Shown one piece after another: positions 1-12,618 of a stretch of DNA of 64,000 nt; positions within the stretch are counted from its first letter, which is position 1, and every line of letters starts with the position of its first letter. The position numbers and the translations under genes were made by a program. The notes under the pieces are model-generated. The model saw nothing but the letters and a program-made list of their open reading frames with translations. It was not told where the DNA came from and ran no database searches. This stretch comes from Echinarachnius parma (taxonomy: Eukaryota; Echinodermata; Echinoidea; Clypeasteroida; Echinarachniidae), in contig JBAMJV010004354.1 of NCBI GenBank assembly GCA_037951105.1, forward strand, positions 30,757 through 94,756, read 5' to 3'.

Positions 1-1650
1 TATCCTTTTTGGTCAATATTGAGTTTGTATAAAAGAATAATCACAATAACAGAAAATTACATATTTCCATCAGTTAAAAAGCCTTCCATGACTTGCTAAG
101 ACCTGCTCCTTCAAACTTTGTGATTTTAGGGGGCCTAGCCAAATGACGCTGTTGCATTCACTTGTAGAGGCAAATCCGAACTCCGCCTACAATGATGTCA
201 CACACCTTTCGTGTAAATGCGAACAACGTTCAGCATTTTTTAAAGGGGTGTTCCCAATGGTGATGTTATTTGTATTCTCCGTGAAAAATTGCAAAAGTCA
301 GTCTTTTTGCAAAAAATTGTTTTGTGCCCTTTTGATGTCAGGACCACTTTCAAGTCAAATTCAACCAAAGTCACTTGGAGCTCCCACTTTTGCTTGTACC
401 TTGTTGTTTGGCTTTTGATAACAGAAAATGAAATGATCTCCCTAATTATGGAGATATAACCGAACTGAAAAGCATTCAGAAGAATCTTAAAATGATATTA
501 GTATATAATTGAAGTCTCAAATATCACTTTCAGAAAAACCTTGTAAAATAATGAATCACTTTGTCAAAATATATACAAATAAATTGGGAAATAACTAGTA
601 CAAGAATTTAGATGTCACATTTTGTCAGTGATGAAATTAAATCAAAACAGGACAAATAAGTCATAGACAATGATCAAGTAATCTCAAAATATAGACATGT
701 ACAGTATTCCTTATAAATATTCCGAATCAGCTTTTATTTGAATCATTATGAAATTGAAGATTTTTTTATTTTCAAGTTGGTGATATTTAGATATAGTGTG
801 CAAACTTTTATGTCATCATCTAATACACTTAGACTTGATGGCCAACTCCTTCACGCACATTGTACATGCAGACCCTACTACTGTATACACCATTATTTTC
901 GCGTACAGATATTTTCGCGAATGAGAGGGTAACAGACATTTTTGCGTGTTGTTGATTTCGCATTCAGCATTATGTGGGTTTGCCACGGGACTAAAAATCA
1001 GTACAATCATGTCAAAAATGCAGCGCCTTTAAGCTAATAAAACTGCTCCTAAAATACAGGAAATTTGTAAATCAATATTAGTACCAGTATTTCTAATATC
1101 ATTCTAACAGAAATATGACTACGCACTGTTCTGATTTACTTCGGTTATGGAATTTCTGACAAAAATAGGACTTAGAAGACCCCCGGGGGGGGGGGGGGGG
1201 GGTACTCAGATTATAGTCGGACGGGGGTGTGCGGCTGAGACCTCCAAACCCATACCCACATCTAAGGGTCCTTTTGCGAAAAATGGACCCATGTCTCAGG
1301 ATGTCTAAGGTAGCCGATCGTTTCTTGTTCATCCCTTGGCGAATCTAGCAGCTATAGCGCCGCTATTTTTGGCTATTTCTTGCCAGCTAGCGTCATACGT
1401 TTACATCTTAGCAATTGTCATTGTCATCGTGCAACAAAGCGATGACTCCGATACAGTTTCATTTTCTAGTTGAACTTCACATGCAAGCGAAGCAGCAAAC
1501 TATGTATGTGTACAGTACATGCAAGAAATGCACTGGCACCTACGCAATCAATACGACTTGTATGACGGCGGCCCTAGCGCATGATTTTTCTTTGTTTTTG
1601 CGCGCATTTTTTCTTGTTTATTGATTCCAAATTCCATGCAATCACGTAAG
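1..1650. other. No gene seen; repeat fragment at 1180-1325
   Basis: I see no coding region here. At 1180-1325 a poly-G run followed by TACTCAGATTATAGTCGG and several 'ACCCATGTCT' phrases matches the internal part of the hAT-like element at 13280-13460, so it is a fragment of that family. Confidence 0.6.
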
Positions 1651-1707
1651 TACCGTAAAACTCCGTGTATAAGACGCACTCGTGTATAAAACGCACCCCC
1701 AACTTTC

Positions 1708-1755
<48 letters not shown>

Positions 1756-2122
1756 TTTTTTTTTTTTTTTTTAGAATATTTTTTTTTTCATGAATATTCA
1801 TATATTCATGAGGTAGCAATGCTCATTAAATATGCAAAATACTAAATTCATTAATAACTTTTTTGTTGAGAAAAATGTATAACCACTGTTTAGAAAATTG
1901 AATATTAAATGAGTGCTGCTACTCATGAATATCTGAATATTCAATTAGTAGCAGTGTTACTGCTTAAAAACTTGCATTTTGTTTGGCTAACCACTATAAT
2001 TTATGTAGGAAAAAGGTATATTTTGATAAATGTTCCCCCTTATATCAAGCTCTTGTCATGCCCTAGACCAGTTTAATATGCATTAAACATGACTACCGGG
2101 TGTCCCAAAAAAAAATTCAAAA

Positions 2123-2154
<32 letters not shown>

Positions 2155-2241
2155 GGCTGTACCTGTGTATAAGACGCACCCCCCACTTTAAAAATTTTCC
2201 AACGGAAAAAAAGTGCGTCTTATACACGGAGTTTTACGGTA
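1651..2241. mobile_element. MITE, 'GTATAAGACGCAC' family, copy 1
   Basis: It begins TACCGTAAAACTCCGTGTAT and ends with its inverse, with a second internal GTGTATAAGACGCACCCC motif near each end. TA lies at both ends, as expected for a TA-targeting DNA transposon. The interior is AT-rich with long A and T runs and no coding sequence. Confidence 0.85.
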
Positions 2242-2244
2242 GAC

Positions 2245-2860
2245 AAATTATTAGACCTGTGTAGATCTAGTTCAGGTTTTTATCTAGATATACAGTGTAA
2301 CCAACAATTATTTGGACACCCTGGAAAATAGGAAACTAACTATTGTCTATTTTGATAATTTGTCAAAAATGGTCTTATAATATTTTATCTTGATTTCAAC
2401 AAAGCAGCATCTAATATACACATACAATGAATTTTAGGCAGCTTTTTACCAAACATTTTCTCCAAAATTTGTTCTAGCATCATTTAAATTAAAATGATTT
2501 TTTCAAGGTGTCCAAATAATTCTTGGGTACACTGTATGCTGTGTCATTGCGTTAGCTACCATACGACTACTCAATGTCTGCCGGGGGGGGGGGGGGGGGG
2601 ACCTGGCCGCACAAGTGCATGTGAATGCCTGCTACCAAGATGGTATGAATGACTGACAATATTTTCGCGCGTTGATAATTTCGCGACTGTATATCGATAC
2701 TTGAAATTCGCGAAAATAAAACCCTCGCGAAATTAACAGCTTATACAGTATGTTGTGTCCCACCCAACCTTTGTATTGCATCAATACCAGCCCCACAAAC
2801 CCCTTTATAATTAGTCCCTAAATTACTCGGAGTTGTGTGATACACAAAATATATATGTTA
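2245..2860. other. Non-coding stretch with poly-G tract
   Basis: It contains an inverted motif: GTGTAACCAACAATTATTTG (2297) and its near-inverse CAAATAATTCTTGGGTACAC (2513). This suggests a short TIR element of about 240 bp (near 2290-2535). A 20-base G run is at 2582-2600. No gene is seen. Confidence 0.5.
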
Positions 2861-2865
2861 CATAC

Positions 2866-3245
2866 CAGGGGAGGACTGTGTGGTAGCTCGTGGCGTTGTA
2901 GCTGATGAAGTTGTAGTTGCAGAAGGTGTTGTCGTCGGAGTTGTAGGAGGCACTGTGGTAGGAGCCTCTGAAGTTGTAGTTGCAGAAGGTGTTGTCGTTG
3001 GACTTGTAGATGCCACTGTAGTAGGAGCCTCTGAAGTTGAAGTTGCAGAAGGTGTTGTAGTTGGGGTTGTAGGAGCCACTGTAGTAGTTGTCAAAGGTAT
3101 GGGAGCCACTGTTGTAGTTGTCAATGTTGTAGGAGCCAAAGTTGGCGGAACCAAAGTTGTTGGAGCCAATGTTGTAGGAGTTGGTAGAAGTGGTAGATGC
3201 ATATAAGAATTACAGATTGGTGGGGTAAAATACTTCATATAAGGC
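2866..3245 (-). CDS. Thr/Pro-rich mucin-like exon (probable)
   Basis: A minus-strand open frame rich in Thr, Pro, Ser and Ala: TPTTLAPTTLVPPTLAPTT, then a 21-residue repeat of the type EAPTTVPPTTPTTTPSATTT. The repeat is visible in DNA as a 63-bp period (unit starts near 2898, 2961 and 3024). This is a classic O-glycosylated mucin-like stalk. A good donor CCTG|GTATGT lies after 2866 and leaves in phase 1, as all other exons of the mosaic gene do. The acceptor cannot be fixed: several AG sites occur and the given upper limit is the outermost plausible one. Membership of the same gene is an inference from strand, order and phase; it could also be a separate gene. Confidence 0.6.
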
Positions 3246-3577
3246 CTGAATATTTTATTGTGAGCAATACATACAAAAATCACTTTAATTTGTGGTCAAC
3301 AATTGGAAAATATCACTTAAATTCAATAGCTTTAATGTTTAAATATGCTTTGCACCCATTTACATACAATTTTACTTAAAAATAAAAAGTTGCAATGAGC
3401 TGTTAAAGTACCAGAGCGAAGAAATATCACAAAATACACAAATTATCTGCTCTTTTCCAAGACCCTTCTCAGAACTTCTATACTTGGCTTGAAATGGGAA
3501 TTACCGAGTCAGGATAATGACGTCACGCGTGCACCCTCGAGCCCCTCGCCTAGCTCGAGATGTATACAACTGTGTAC
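3246..3577. other. Non-coding stretch
   Basis: This stretch lies upstream of the mucin-like exon on the minus strand and is probably intron. I see no exon, RNA or repeat that I can name. Confidence 0.4.
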
Positions 3578-4823
3578 TAAACCCCTCACAAGAAGTTCCG
3601 CAATTCAAGTTTGAGCGTTCATATCTCTCATATTACTTTATTACCGTTCATGAGTTTGGTATCATTGGAAGGCTTGTATACCCCACCTTAAACTGATATG
3701 ACATTTGCTATGAATATTTTATCATGGAATGCGCATGACACCCGAATATGGGGCAAAGTCAAAAGTGAAATGTTGCAAAATGCATTGATATTGTCAACAG
3801 TGTACCCTCCTTTTGTTGTGAGAATAAAGTGTTATGAATGATGTTCAGTCGGTCATGCGTGAATGTCAATGGCGTTTTATCATCTTTTTGGAGGATGAAA
3901 TGTGCCTTTATAATTTTGAGGTGGTGCAATAACGTTTGTGTATGTTGTTAGGAAGATGTAATGTGTTTTATTGACTGATTGAGAAATTATCATTATGTTT
4001 GACTTTTACACAGATTATTGCAAGTTTTTCCAAGTTTACACAAAATCCACCACTATTACAGTTCAAACGTCACTTTTCATTGTCCAAACAACAGAATAAG
4101 TTTACATGTCTACTTCGAAATAATTCCATCCTCCAAGGTAATGATAATACATCATGCCTGAGCGCCTCAACATCATTCAACACTCAATCTTTTTGATAAT
4201 ATCAATGCATTTTGCAAGATTTCTCTTTTGACTTTGTAATGCACATTCCATGATAACATATTCATAACAAATGGCATAGCACTGTAAAAAGGCAAAACTA
4301 AGGTTTCCAATGATACCAAATTTATGAACAGTAATAAAGTAATAGGAGAGATGAACACTCAAACTTGAATCGCGGAACTTTTTGCAAAATTCTGTGTACA
4401 AATAAAACATAATTATAATTTCTCAATAAGTCAATGAAACACATAAAATATTCCTAACAACATACACAAACTTGTTTGCACCACCTCAACATCATAAAGG
4501 TACATTTCATCCTCCAAAAAGGTGAACACCATCGACATTCACGCATGACCGACTGAACATCATTCCGAACACTTTATTCTCCCAACAAAAGAAGGGTACA
4601 CTGTTGACAATATCAATGCATTTTGCAACATTTTACTTCTGACTTTGCCCCACATTCGGATGTCATGCACATTACATGATAAAATATTCATAGCAAATGT
4701 CATATCATAGTGAAGGAGAGAATACAAGCTTTCCAATGATAACAAATTTATGAATGGTAATAAAGTAATAGGGGAGATATGAACGCTCAAACCTGAATTG
4801 CAGAACTTTTTGCGAGGGGTTTA
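3578..4823. mobile_element. Foldback element with ~390-bp inverted arms
   Basis: TAAACCCCTCACAAGAAGTT at the left end returns inverted at the right end (GAGGGGTTTA). The match continues for about 390 bp on each side (3578-3965 and 4435-4823). The middle (about 4190-4400) is related to the arms as well. TA flanks both termini. No transposase frame is seen. Confidence 0.88.
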
Positions 4824-5146
4824 TAATCCAGACTTCACATGACTCTGACTTACGCCAGCTGATGATGAAAGTGGAATAAAAATCTCTCGAAAATAGCTAA
4901 TTACATTTTAATATTGCGTATTAAGCATATTCTATTATATAATATTTAATCATGCAAATAGATTTGTCTAAATATCCTTCTATGTTGTGTAATTTCCTGA
5001 AATGTTTTCGTAAACGGGCCACCTGGCAGCGCAGAGTGATTCTTTGTGACTAGTATAGTTCGGTGTATACATATTATAGACATGACTGGGAATCTTGAGC
5101 ATACCTTTGCATTTTTATGATGTCATGCAGTTCAATTTACGGTGCT

Positions 5147-5789
5147 TACCGTAAATCTCCGTGTATAAGACGCACTCGTGTATAAAACGCACCCCCAACT
5201 TTCACAGCAGAAATTATTATTATTATTATTTTTTTTTTTTTTTTTGACACCCTGTATTTTTGTTAAAGACCCTGAGTGCTGTTGGAATGCTTATACCACT
5301 GGTCTAGGGCATGACAATAGATTAATGTTGAATGTAGCATTCATCAACATCATTTTCTCACATAATAATAGTGGTTAGTACACAAATTGCACATTTATTG
5401 AGCAGTAACACTGGTGCTCATAAATATTTATATTCATATTCATGAATATTTATGAGGACCAATACTCACTAAATATAATGCAATTTTCTAAATTTACTAA
5501 CAACTATTTTTAATTATCAGCAAAATTTATAACCACTGGTTAGAAAATTGCATATTTAATTAGTACTGCTGCTCACGAATGTATGAATATTCATTAGCAG
5601 CAGTATTACTGCTCAATAAACTTGCAATTTTTACATCTGTAACCAATATTTTTTTTTTGAGAAAAAGGTATATTTTGCTGAATGCTACAACTGACAACAA
5701 GCTCTTGTCATGCCCTAAACCATGTGTTATACACATTCAACATGACTACAGGGTGTCCAAAAAAAAAAAAAAATTAAATAAATAAATAA

Positions 5790-5820
<31 letters not shown>

Positions 5821-5900
5821 ACCTGTGTATAAGACGCACCCCCAACTTTGAAAATTTTCCGACGGAAAAAAGTGCGGTTTATACACAGAGATTTACGGTA
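5147..5900. mobile_element. MITE, 'GTATAAGACGCAC' family, copy 2
   Basis: It has the same termini as the element at 1651 (TACCGTAAATCTCCGTGTAT and inverse). It also shares an interior phrase GCTCTTGTCATGCCCTA with the other copies. Simple A/T and TAAA runs make it longer, 754 bp. Confidence 0.85.
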
Positions 5901-6023
5901 TGTAATTGATATTCGCATGTAAATAGTAAATAGTACTAGTAGTAGTTAATTTTTTTAGTAACTTTACTGAAGAATGAATTCAGGGTATTTTCCGACTCAT
6001 CCTCTTCCTTCTATCTCTCTTAA

Positions 6024-6227
6024 GCCCGGCGCAGACAGAGCGACCCGATCCGACTGGTTTTAATCAGGTTAGAGTTGGGCCCGGTCGGTCGGAGTAGATT
6101 TATCGTGTTGAATCGGCCCCAACTGGCATCCGACTGTCTCTCGACTGGCAAAATGTGTGTCGCGAGGCACTGAAAACTGAGCCGATCGGAATGACAACCA
6201 GTCGAGTCGGCTCTGTCTGCGCCGGGC
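6024..6227. mobile_element. Short MITE with GCCCGGCGCAGACAGAG termini
   Basis: It is a 204-bp inverted-repeat element. GCCCGGCGCAGACAGAGCGA on the left pairs with the right end, and CCGACTGGTT-type words repeat inside in both orientations. It is non-coding. Confidence 0.75.
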
Positions 6228-7214
6228 ATTACATCCCCATCATCATCATCATCATCATCATCATCACTATCACTATACCACTGACACTATATTTTGTGGA
6301 GCTGTTTGCATCAACTTTGATGTCTACATTTAGTAGTTCCTCCTCAAGATCAGACATTGTGATGAGATAATAGCGTTTGAGTGGTATTTACACATACACC
6401 TACAGTACACAAAGCCAACGGGCTTGGGAGCGCTCTCATGAGCTCGCCCCACTACATACGTCATTAATCGTACCTGCACACAGCGGGCTTGACAAAGGGC
6501 GAAAAACGGGTCGAAATTTCATCACTTTTGATAGGAGATTAATCAATTCTGTGACAATTTTTGAAAAATATATATGAATTATTAGGAAGAATATAACATT
6601 TCCTTTGCAATGATGCCAACATTATTTAGGTTACAAGCATTTTTAAACCTTCGCTCAGGTACTTAAGCAAACATTGCACTTGGCAACTTGCAGCGCAACT
6701 GTTCATTGTTTTCCACTAGGCAATTAATTGCAATCAATATATTCAACAATGCAATGCGAGCAGTTATAATAATGATTTGTTTACTTTATTTTGCACAAAA
6801 CAAATTTCCACTACCAAATACAGACGGACGGACAGATGGACAACCCAAAAACATAATGCCTCCAGCCACTTTGTTTCCAAAGGCATACCAAGTGTGCGTT
6901 TGTGTGTGTGTTTGATCATTTGGTTGTGCATATTTATTTATATATTTTCTTTCGGATGGTAACAATTAATCAGAGTCAATTTTTCAAAAGTAAATCATTA
7001 GATTTGTGTGACATACATGTAAAGTAAGGACACCGTGCAATATTTCAATTGCCAGGTTTAGTTTTCGACCATTATATAATCAGTATCCAAAACTGTGAAC
7101 ACAATTGCTTGTTTATAAATGATTGGGCATATAATCTAATGGATAGAAGTAATCATCGCGACATCTTTTGTTGTCTTTACTAAACAATGATCAAGCTGCA
7201 ATTTTTAACTACGG
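6228..7214. other. Non-coding; ATC microsatellite and repeat tail
   Basis: An ATC microsatellite lies at 6237-6264. At 6826-6893 a GACGGACGGACAG block followed by ACATAATGCCTCCAGCCAC matches the end module of the repeats at 7215-9348 and 50282-52243. I see no gene. Confidence 0.6.
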
Positions 7215-8647
7215 TAGATGGATCTTTGACTGCTCGCAGTCGAAAGGGATGCCTCCTCCATTGCGCTATTTTAATATCCAGTCCAAATTAACTTGCATTG
7301 AATTAATTTTTTAAATTGAAGTTTGATGCATGGTTATGTCAAACGGTTCTTGAGATTACAAGTTATTTTTGCATATATAATGAGCCCTGTGATCTTTGAC
7401 CTCGTGACCCTAAAAAAAAAAAAAATCAAGCCAGCCCATTAGCTCCAAAAGATACATGGAGGGTACCAGGTTTGATGGTACTATATTGACAGGTTCTTGG
7501 AAAACAATCAATATCATATTCAGGGCCACATTTATGAAACAAATTACCAATGAAATATTAGATTGAAAAACTTTTGCCAATCTTTAAAACAATACATATG
7601 CAGCAAATACAATGATTACAAAAACTTAATTATGAAGCATATATTTTAAATTGTGATATAAAATTTAAATGTATGTAAATATTATAAATAAGTTGATAGA
7701 AACCTATTAATAAAGCGGGAAATTTATTTTTGTGTGTGTAATTTATTACCATTGGGCTAACCTCAATTAGCATTTTGCTATTTTGTTAGCTCCATTTGTC
7801 AATTGACCAAATTATCATTAACATTTTGTTATCAATCTAAACTGTGTATATATATTGTACATATTGTATATATATATACTGAATTGATTATTGACAATAA
7901 AATCCATTTCATTCAATTTCATTTCATATATCAATTACTTTATTACGTTATTTTTTGCATATATAATGAGCTCTGTGACCATGGACTTTTGACCTTGTGA
8001 CCCCAAAGCTCAGTCCTCTAGCTCTCCATGTTATATTCAGGCACCAAGTTTGGTGGTAATCTGTCAACTGGTTCTTGAAATATAGCGTATGCAAGCTATT
8101 TTTGCATAAATGATGAGCCCATGACCTTTGACCTCATGACCCAAAATTCTAGCCAGGTCACAAGATACATTAACCTAGTGTGTTCGTGTGACCGATACGT
8201 GGACAACAAAATAGGAAGTGATAATTGCTGCCATGCACGCGTTGGCACCAAGATGATCGTTAGAGGGCAAACAAATTGTAGGTACCGTTAGGAACTTCGG
8301 GCAGCCTATTTTTACCTCCGCCAACTAAGCCAAGTTGAGGTCAAGGTCACGCAAACCTCAAAATTCAAGTGTTGGTGGAGGTATGCACTCCCTGAGTGCA
8401 CCGAGTCTAGTTTGATCATAATCTGAAATTCAGTTCTTGAGATTTTGCAAATACCAGCTATTTTTGCATATTTAATAAGCCCTGTGATCAGATCATTGTC
8501 ACCCCAATATGTACATTCAGACCAAGTTTGAAATTGATCTGTCAACCGGTTCTCGAAATATCGCAAGAACAAAAACGGGAGGGACGGACGTGCTGACAAC
8601 TCGAAAACATAATGGCTCCGGCCACTTCGTTGGTGGAGGCATAAAAA
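7215..8647 (+). repeat. Tandem-type repeat ('TGACCTTTGACCT' family), copy 1
   Basis: It starts TAGATGGATCTTTGACTGC and ends with GACGGACG, ACATAATGGCTCCGGCCAC and GGAGGCATAAAAA. The interior has degenerate units with the phrases 'CTTGAGATATCGC', 'ATAATGAGCCCTGTGACC' and 'GACCTCATGACCCCAAAATC'. The same start and end bound copies at 8835-9348 and 50282-52243. It is non-coding. Confidence 0.8.
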
Positions 8648-8834
8648 TAATCCAACTAATATTGAATATGAACCTCAAATTTACCAAACAACACAGATGT
8701 ATGATTACAGTGACCCATTAATTTTATGAGATTTTTTCAAAAGTGATATTTGAGGCTTCAATCAAATACCAATATCATTTTTCTGAATGATATGTGAATT
8801 TTCATAGTAAAAGAACAATGTTTATCTGATAAAT

Positions 8835-9348
8835 TAGATGGATCTCGTCTGCGCGCAGTCATAAATGATGCCTCCGCAATTGCGTGAATTTCATATCAAG
8901 CCCAAATTAACATGCACGGAATTGATTCTTAAAATTCAGTTTAGATGGTAATCCGTCAACCAGATCTTGACATATCGCAATTACAAGCTATTTTGCATAC
9001 ATGTATATCATAATGCGTGACCTTGACTTTTGACCTAATGACCCCAAAATCTTATTAGTTTATTTTTATAAGCCCCCCCAAGATACATACAGGTACCATG
9101 AATGAGGCATTTTTGCACATATATTGAGTCCTGCGACCTTGACCTCATGAACCCCAAAATCTAATCAGATCATTGTCACCCCAATATGTACACTCATACC
9201 AAGTTTGAAATTGATCCATCAACCGGTTCTTGAGATATCGCGAAAACGAAAACGGGACGGACGGACGTACGTACGGACGGACGTATGTACGGACGGACGA
9301 CCCGAAAACATAATGCCTCCAGCCACTTCGTTGGCGGAGGCATAAAAA
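8835..9348 (+). repeat. 'TGACCTTTGACCT' family repeat, copy 2 (short)
   Basis: It has the same start (TAGATGGATCTCGTCTGCGC) and the same end module (GGCGGAGGCATAAAAA) as the copy at 7215-8647, with fewer internal units. GACGGACG repeats precede the end module. Confidence 0.8.
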
Positions 9349-9514
9349 CGGACTACTTGGCGGACGTATATTACATTAATGGCCTTTAATCCCAGGGTAA
9401 AAGAGTGAAGTATTGTAAAATCTTGTTTCTTTTTAGAAGAACAAGTTACAAGGTTTATTTGAATATGTATTTAGAATGCTAACTTCAGACAGCATGTAAA
9501 AGATCAAAATTTAC

Positions 9515-9634
9515 CTTCACAGAGAGTTTGGAAATTCTCATTTGCACAATTGAAGTCATCCAGCAGATGGTCATGATATATAAAAGCTACACAGTTAAGA
9601 CTTGTATCTGTGCCTGGAGCAGATCCCCACCATC
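9515..9634 (-). CDS. C-type lectin-like domain, C-terminal exon
   Basis: A 120-bp phase 1-1 exon. Joined to the previous one it reads NDN-GWWGSAPGTDTSLNC, then VAFIYHDHLLDDFNC, then ANENFQTLCEG. This is the C-terminal half of the lectin fold, with the last three conserved cysteines. The acceptor is CACACAG and the donor GAAG|GTAAA. Together the two exons give 133 residues, normal for the domain. The loop where sugar-binding members carry EPN or QPD reads APGTD, and the WND triplet is replaced by DDF-N, so canonical Ca-dependent sugar binding is unlikely. Confidence 0.88.
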
Positions 9635-11025
9635 CTGTGTGGATATAATCATATTAAAAATTTCAAAAGTCATTATTATTATACTTATCATTATTATAAG
9701 TACAGAACAAATTTAATAATCAAATAAAATATGCCATGATCGCATGATTATAGTACTACTCAAATGTTGTGATAGTAGCGGACAAATTATATATGTTCAA
9801 TGTTTTTTTCTATAGTTCGTACAATGTAGTATAGTTAGTATAAACAATATGAAACTTATGCAGCCAAATGTCATGCTATGTTTACTACATTTATGAAACA
9901 AACCACCAGTTTTTGAGAATTTACTAATTGTTGGGAATGTAGAATTGGATACATTCAAATTTGCTAAGATTCCCCTATAGGGGTCATAGTACAAAGTAAT
10001 CTTAAATAGGACTTACATATTAAAGGTTCCATGACATGCAATGACATGCAAATGCATGTTGACTACTGTTTATCTGTATTAGGTTTTTAATACAATTAAA
10101 TATTTGTAAACAGTTTGACCTAAATATCTATATATATATCTCTAATCTCTGTCCCTCCCTCTGTGGTATTGCGGTCTATATCCTGATCTCGGGTAAACTG
10201 TTTGATGAGTCAATCACGCATATGTTGGTGCAAGCGAGGAGCAGTTGCGCGACTGCAGTAGAGCGGTTATACACAACTCTATTGCCCATCGAAAAGACAC
10301 AGAGCACAAGCAATTAAAATATACAGGATCCTATGCACGCACGCACATCGTAGCTGCCGGAGTGATTCCTGCATACAGGATCCTATGCGCGCATGCGCAC
10401 ATGCACGGCGTCGCGCTTGGCCACTAGTGTTTTATGTTTTTAAACATTTTAGCAATTATTTTGTTCATTTTGCTATGCCCCACCACCTCTTGAAAAAACT
10501 CTCCAGAGTAAAAATTCTTCTTGTGACCTCATCTGTCAATCTCAACTCAGTTACTTATAAGATGAACAATGCATCTTTGCCCAAGCTGAGCGCCTGCTCA
10601 CAGTAGTATCACATGTTTGAATACACTACCAACTAAACACACTTTCAATTTCAATAACAGTTGCTATGTCAGAAAAGCCCAACCATCATTAGGACAAGAA
10701 AGGCACTGAAAAGCTATCGTATGGAAGCATGCAGGGCATGCTATTGTGGGCAGACAGCTCAAACTCCTTCATACATACGATACTCCAAACTTCAGACTCT
10801 ATTAAAATGGAGCGGTAATTGAAACAACCGGCGGAATACAGACTGATTTTTCGGTCTACTATCTCATATGCTCTCCACAGGCTATATTTGAATACAGGGA
10901 TACGCTGGCTCATTGCAACAATTAAACATCAGAAATTCACAGAGTACTTTTTAAATTTGGAAATTGAAATGTTTTTTTAGTAGCACTTTTACTGCAAAAT
11001 TTGTACTGATTTTATGTTAAATTAC
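9635..11025. other. Intron between the two lectin exons
   Basis: This is presumed intron. A 54-bp-spaced direct repeat ACAGGATCCTATGC occurs at about 10323 and 10376. I see nothing else I can support. Confidence 0.6.
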
Positions 11026-11304
11026 CATTGTCATTGGATGTATCAAGCTGTGTACCATCAACACAGTCAAATGTTCCCTCTACCGCGTCGTCCGTACAGC
11101 CGACCCACACGTAAGGTTGATTGAGGTAAGCCATGAAATATGCCGAGTTGATGATAGCTGTTTTCTCAGCATTGTCATTTGGAACGTACACCTGGCCTCC
11201 TATCCCTGCACACGATGAGACCGCTTCAGCATACGTCACAAAGTAAGACCCAAACTGGTAGCATCCTGATCCTATGCTCTCCCATCCACTTGGACACTCA
11301 GCCT
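11026..11304 (-). CDS. C-type lectin-like domain, N-terminal exon
   Basis: A 279-bp phase 1-1 exon that encodes the first two thirds of a long-form C-type lectin-like domain. It begins (E)AECPSGWESIGSGCYQFG, continues with YAEAVSSCAGIGGQVYVPND, then the central strand YVWVGCTDDAVEGTFDC, and ends TQLDTSNDNG. The initial C-P-x-G-W-...-C-Y-x-F hairpin, the helix-1 Cys and the W-V-G core are the family landmarks. The acceptor is AATGACAG before 11304 and the donor ATG|GTAAT after 11026. It follows the EGF array and precedes 9515-9634, which completes the fold. Such domains bind sugars or proteins extracellularly. Confidence 0.9.
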
Positions 11305-11429
11305 CTGTCATTAACAAAGTTACATACATAAATTAACATATACTTATAATATCTAATGTAATCATTTTTTTTGTAATGATTTCATTCTGCCTAATAATGA
11401 TTTGATATCACTTTATTGTAAATCAACAA

Positions 11430-11755
11430 ATGTGAATGTGATGTTTGGTAAAAATAATAATTCAATAGAGAGATCATCAAAAACAATTTAAAAACCATTT
11501 TGGTAGATTTTCAAACATGTGTAGCATTTTTAGATATTTGGTTTAATTATTGACTAAAAGTTGGTCCCCCACATTTATTCCAATCTGATATACTTATGGA
11601 TATTTCCACTGTTTCTGAACTGATTTTGATCAAATAAAGTTGATTCCGTCATTAAAATTGTATACTCTTTCAAATTTTACACTCATTTTTTCATTACCTC
11701 ACAAATTTTTTTTTGAAGCACCCTCTTTACCAAAACTGAACTATCCCCGAAGGGG
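11430..11755. mobile_element. Right part of MITE family Y
   Basis: It is similar to the right half of the elements at 27640-28166 and 46006-46542. It shares 'GATCATCAA', 'CCACATTTATTCCAATC', 'TTTCATTACCTCACA' and the terminal ACCAAAACTGAACTATCCCC. It is 5'-truncated and non-coding. Confidence 0.7.
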
Positions 11756-11897
11756 AATAACAATATTCTTTTTTTGTTTAAGATTCTTACTATAACCCTC
11801 CTACAATAAATTGAATTCTTGCCATGAAGGTTCTTCCTTCGCACAATAAATTGCAAAGGATGAAACAAGTACCCAGTTTCATCAAGGAGTTACCATC

Positions 11898-12618
11898 GAT
11901 GGAGTCACAACTGTCACTAATCCCTGTCTTTATTCTAAAGGCGAACAAAAGGAGAAGTGGGGCTTTGCGGTTTATTTGAAGTTCGATCTTCGATGCCGCC
12001 GAGTGATACCAACGACTTGCTAATTAATTCCTGACGATTTTTTAATTTCATGATAATTCAACGAATTTTCATTTATTTGTGACTATTGCATGATTAGTAG
12101 TAGACTTGATGAACGCGTCGTCAAATAGAGATGTAATTGTAATAATTTCCTACATGAATTGAGAAAAAATCCAGATATATCTTGAATTAATATGATTCTT
12201 TGAAGCATTGTTTATCCACTTTCGATCATTTTCGACAAATTGACATCAACACCAAATAATCTTGAGATATCACTCTAATTGATAAGATACGTCGCAATAG
12301 TGCCAACGCATGCCAACTACGTTAATTTTCATCATGAATATTTCAATTTCCACACATTTTTTTATTTCGCGCGCATTTGCTATCTATAATAAAGAAGTAC
12401 TCGAATTTAGTTGAGTTCGGGTTTGCGAAAAGTTATTATAATAACAAAGCACAACTCTCTTTGAAATGTGCCAATGCGTATGTAATCAACCGAAACGTCT
12501 TTGTGTTTCCACCTGCAAGTTAAGTTCAGGTCCCATTCAAATGAGCACATTCACTGCATAGTTTACAGTGGCGGCATCGAACATCTAGTAAAAGATTTGA
12601 ATCTGTTGTGACTCCATC
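11898..12618. mobile_element. TIR element, GATGGAGTCACAAC termini
   Basis: GATGGAGTCACAAC at 11898 is repeated inverted at 12605-12618. Subterminal inverted words (TTCGATGCCGCC near 11991 and GGCGGCATCGAA near 12571) support a 721-bp non-autonomous DNA transposon. No coding sequence is seen. Confidence 0.7.

Noticed and set aside
2880..3206. Plus-strand Val/Gly-rich frame opposite the mucin-like exon
   Set aside because: It is the antisense shadow of a Thr/Pro-rich repeat. The splice donor, repeat type and gene orientation support the minus strand.
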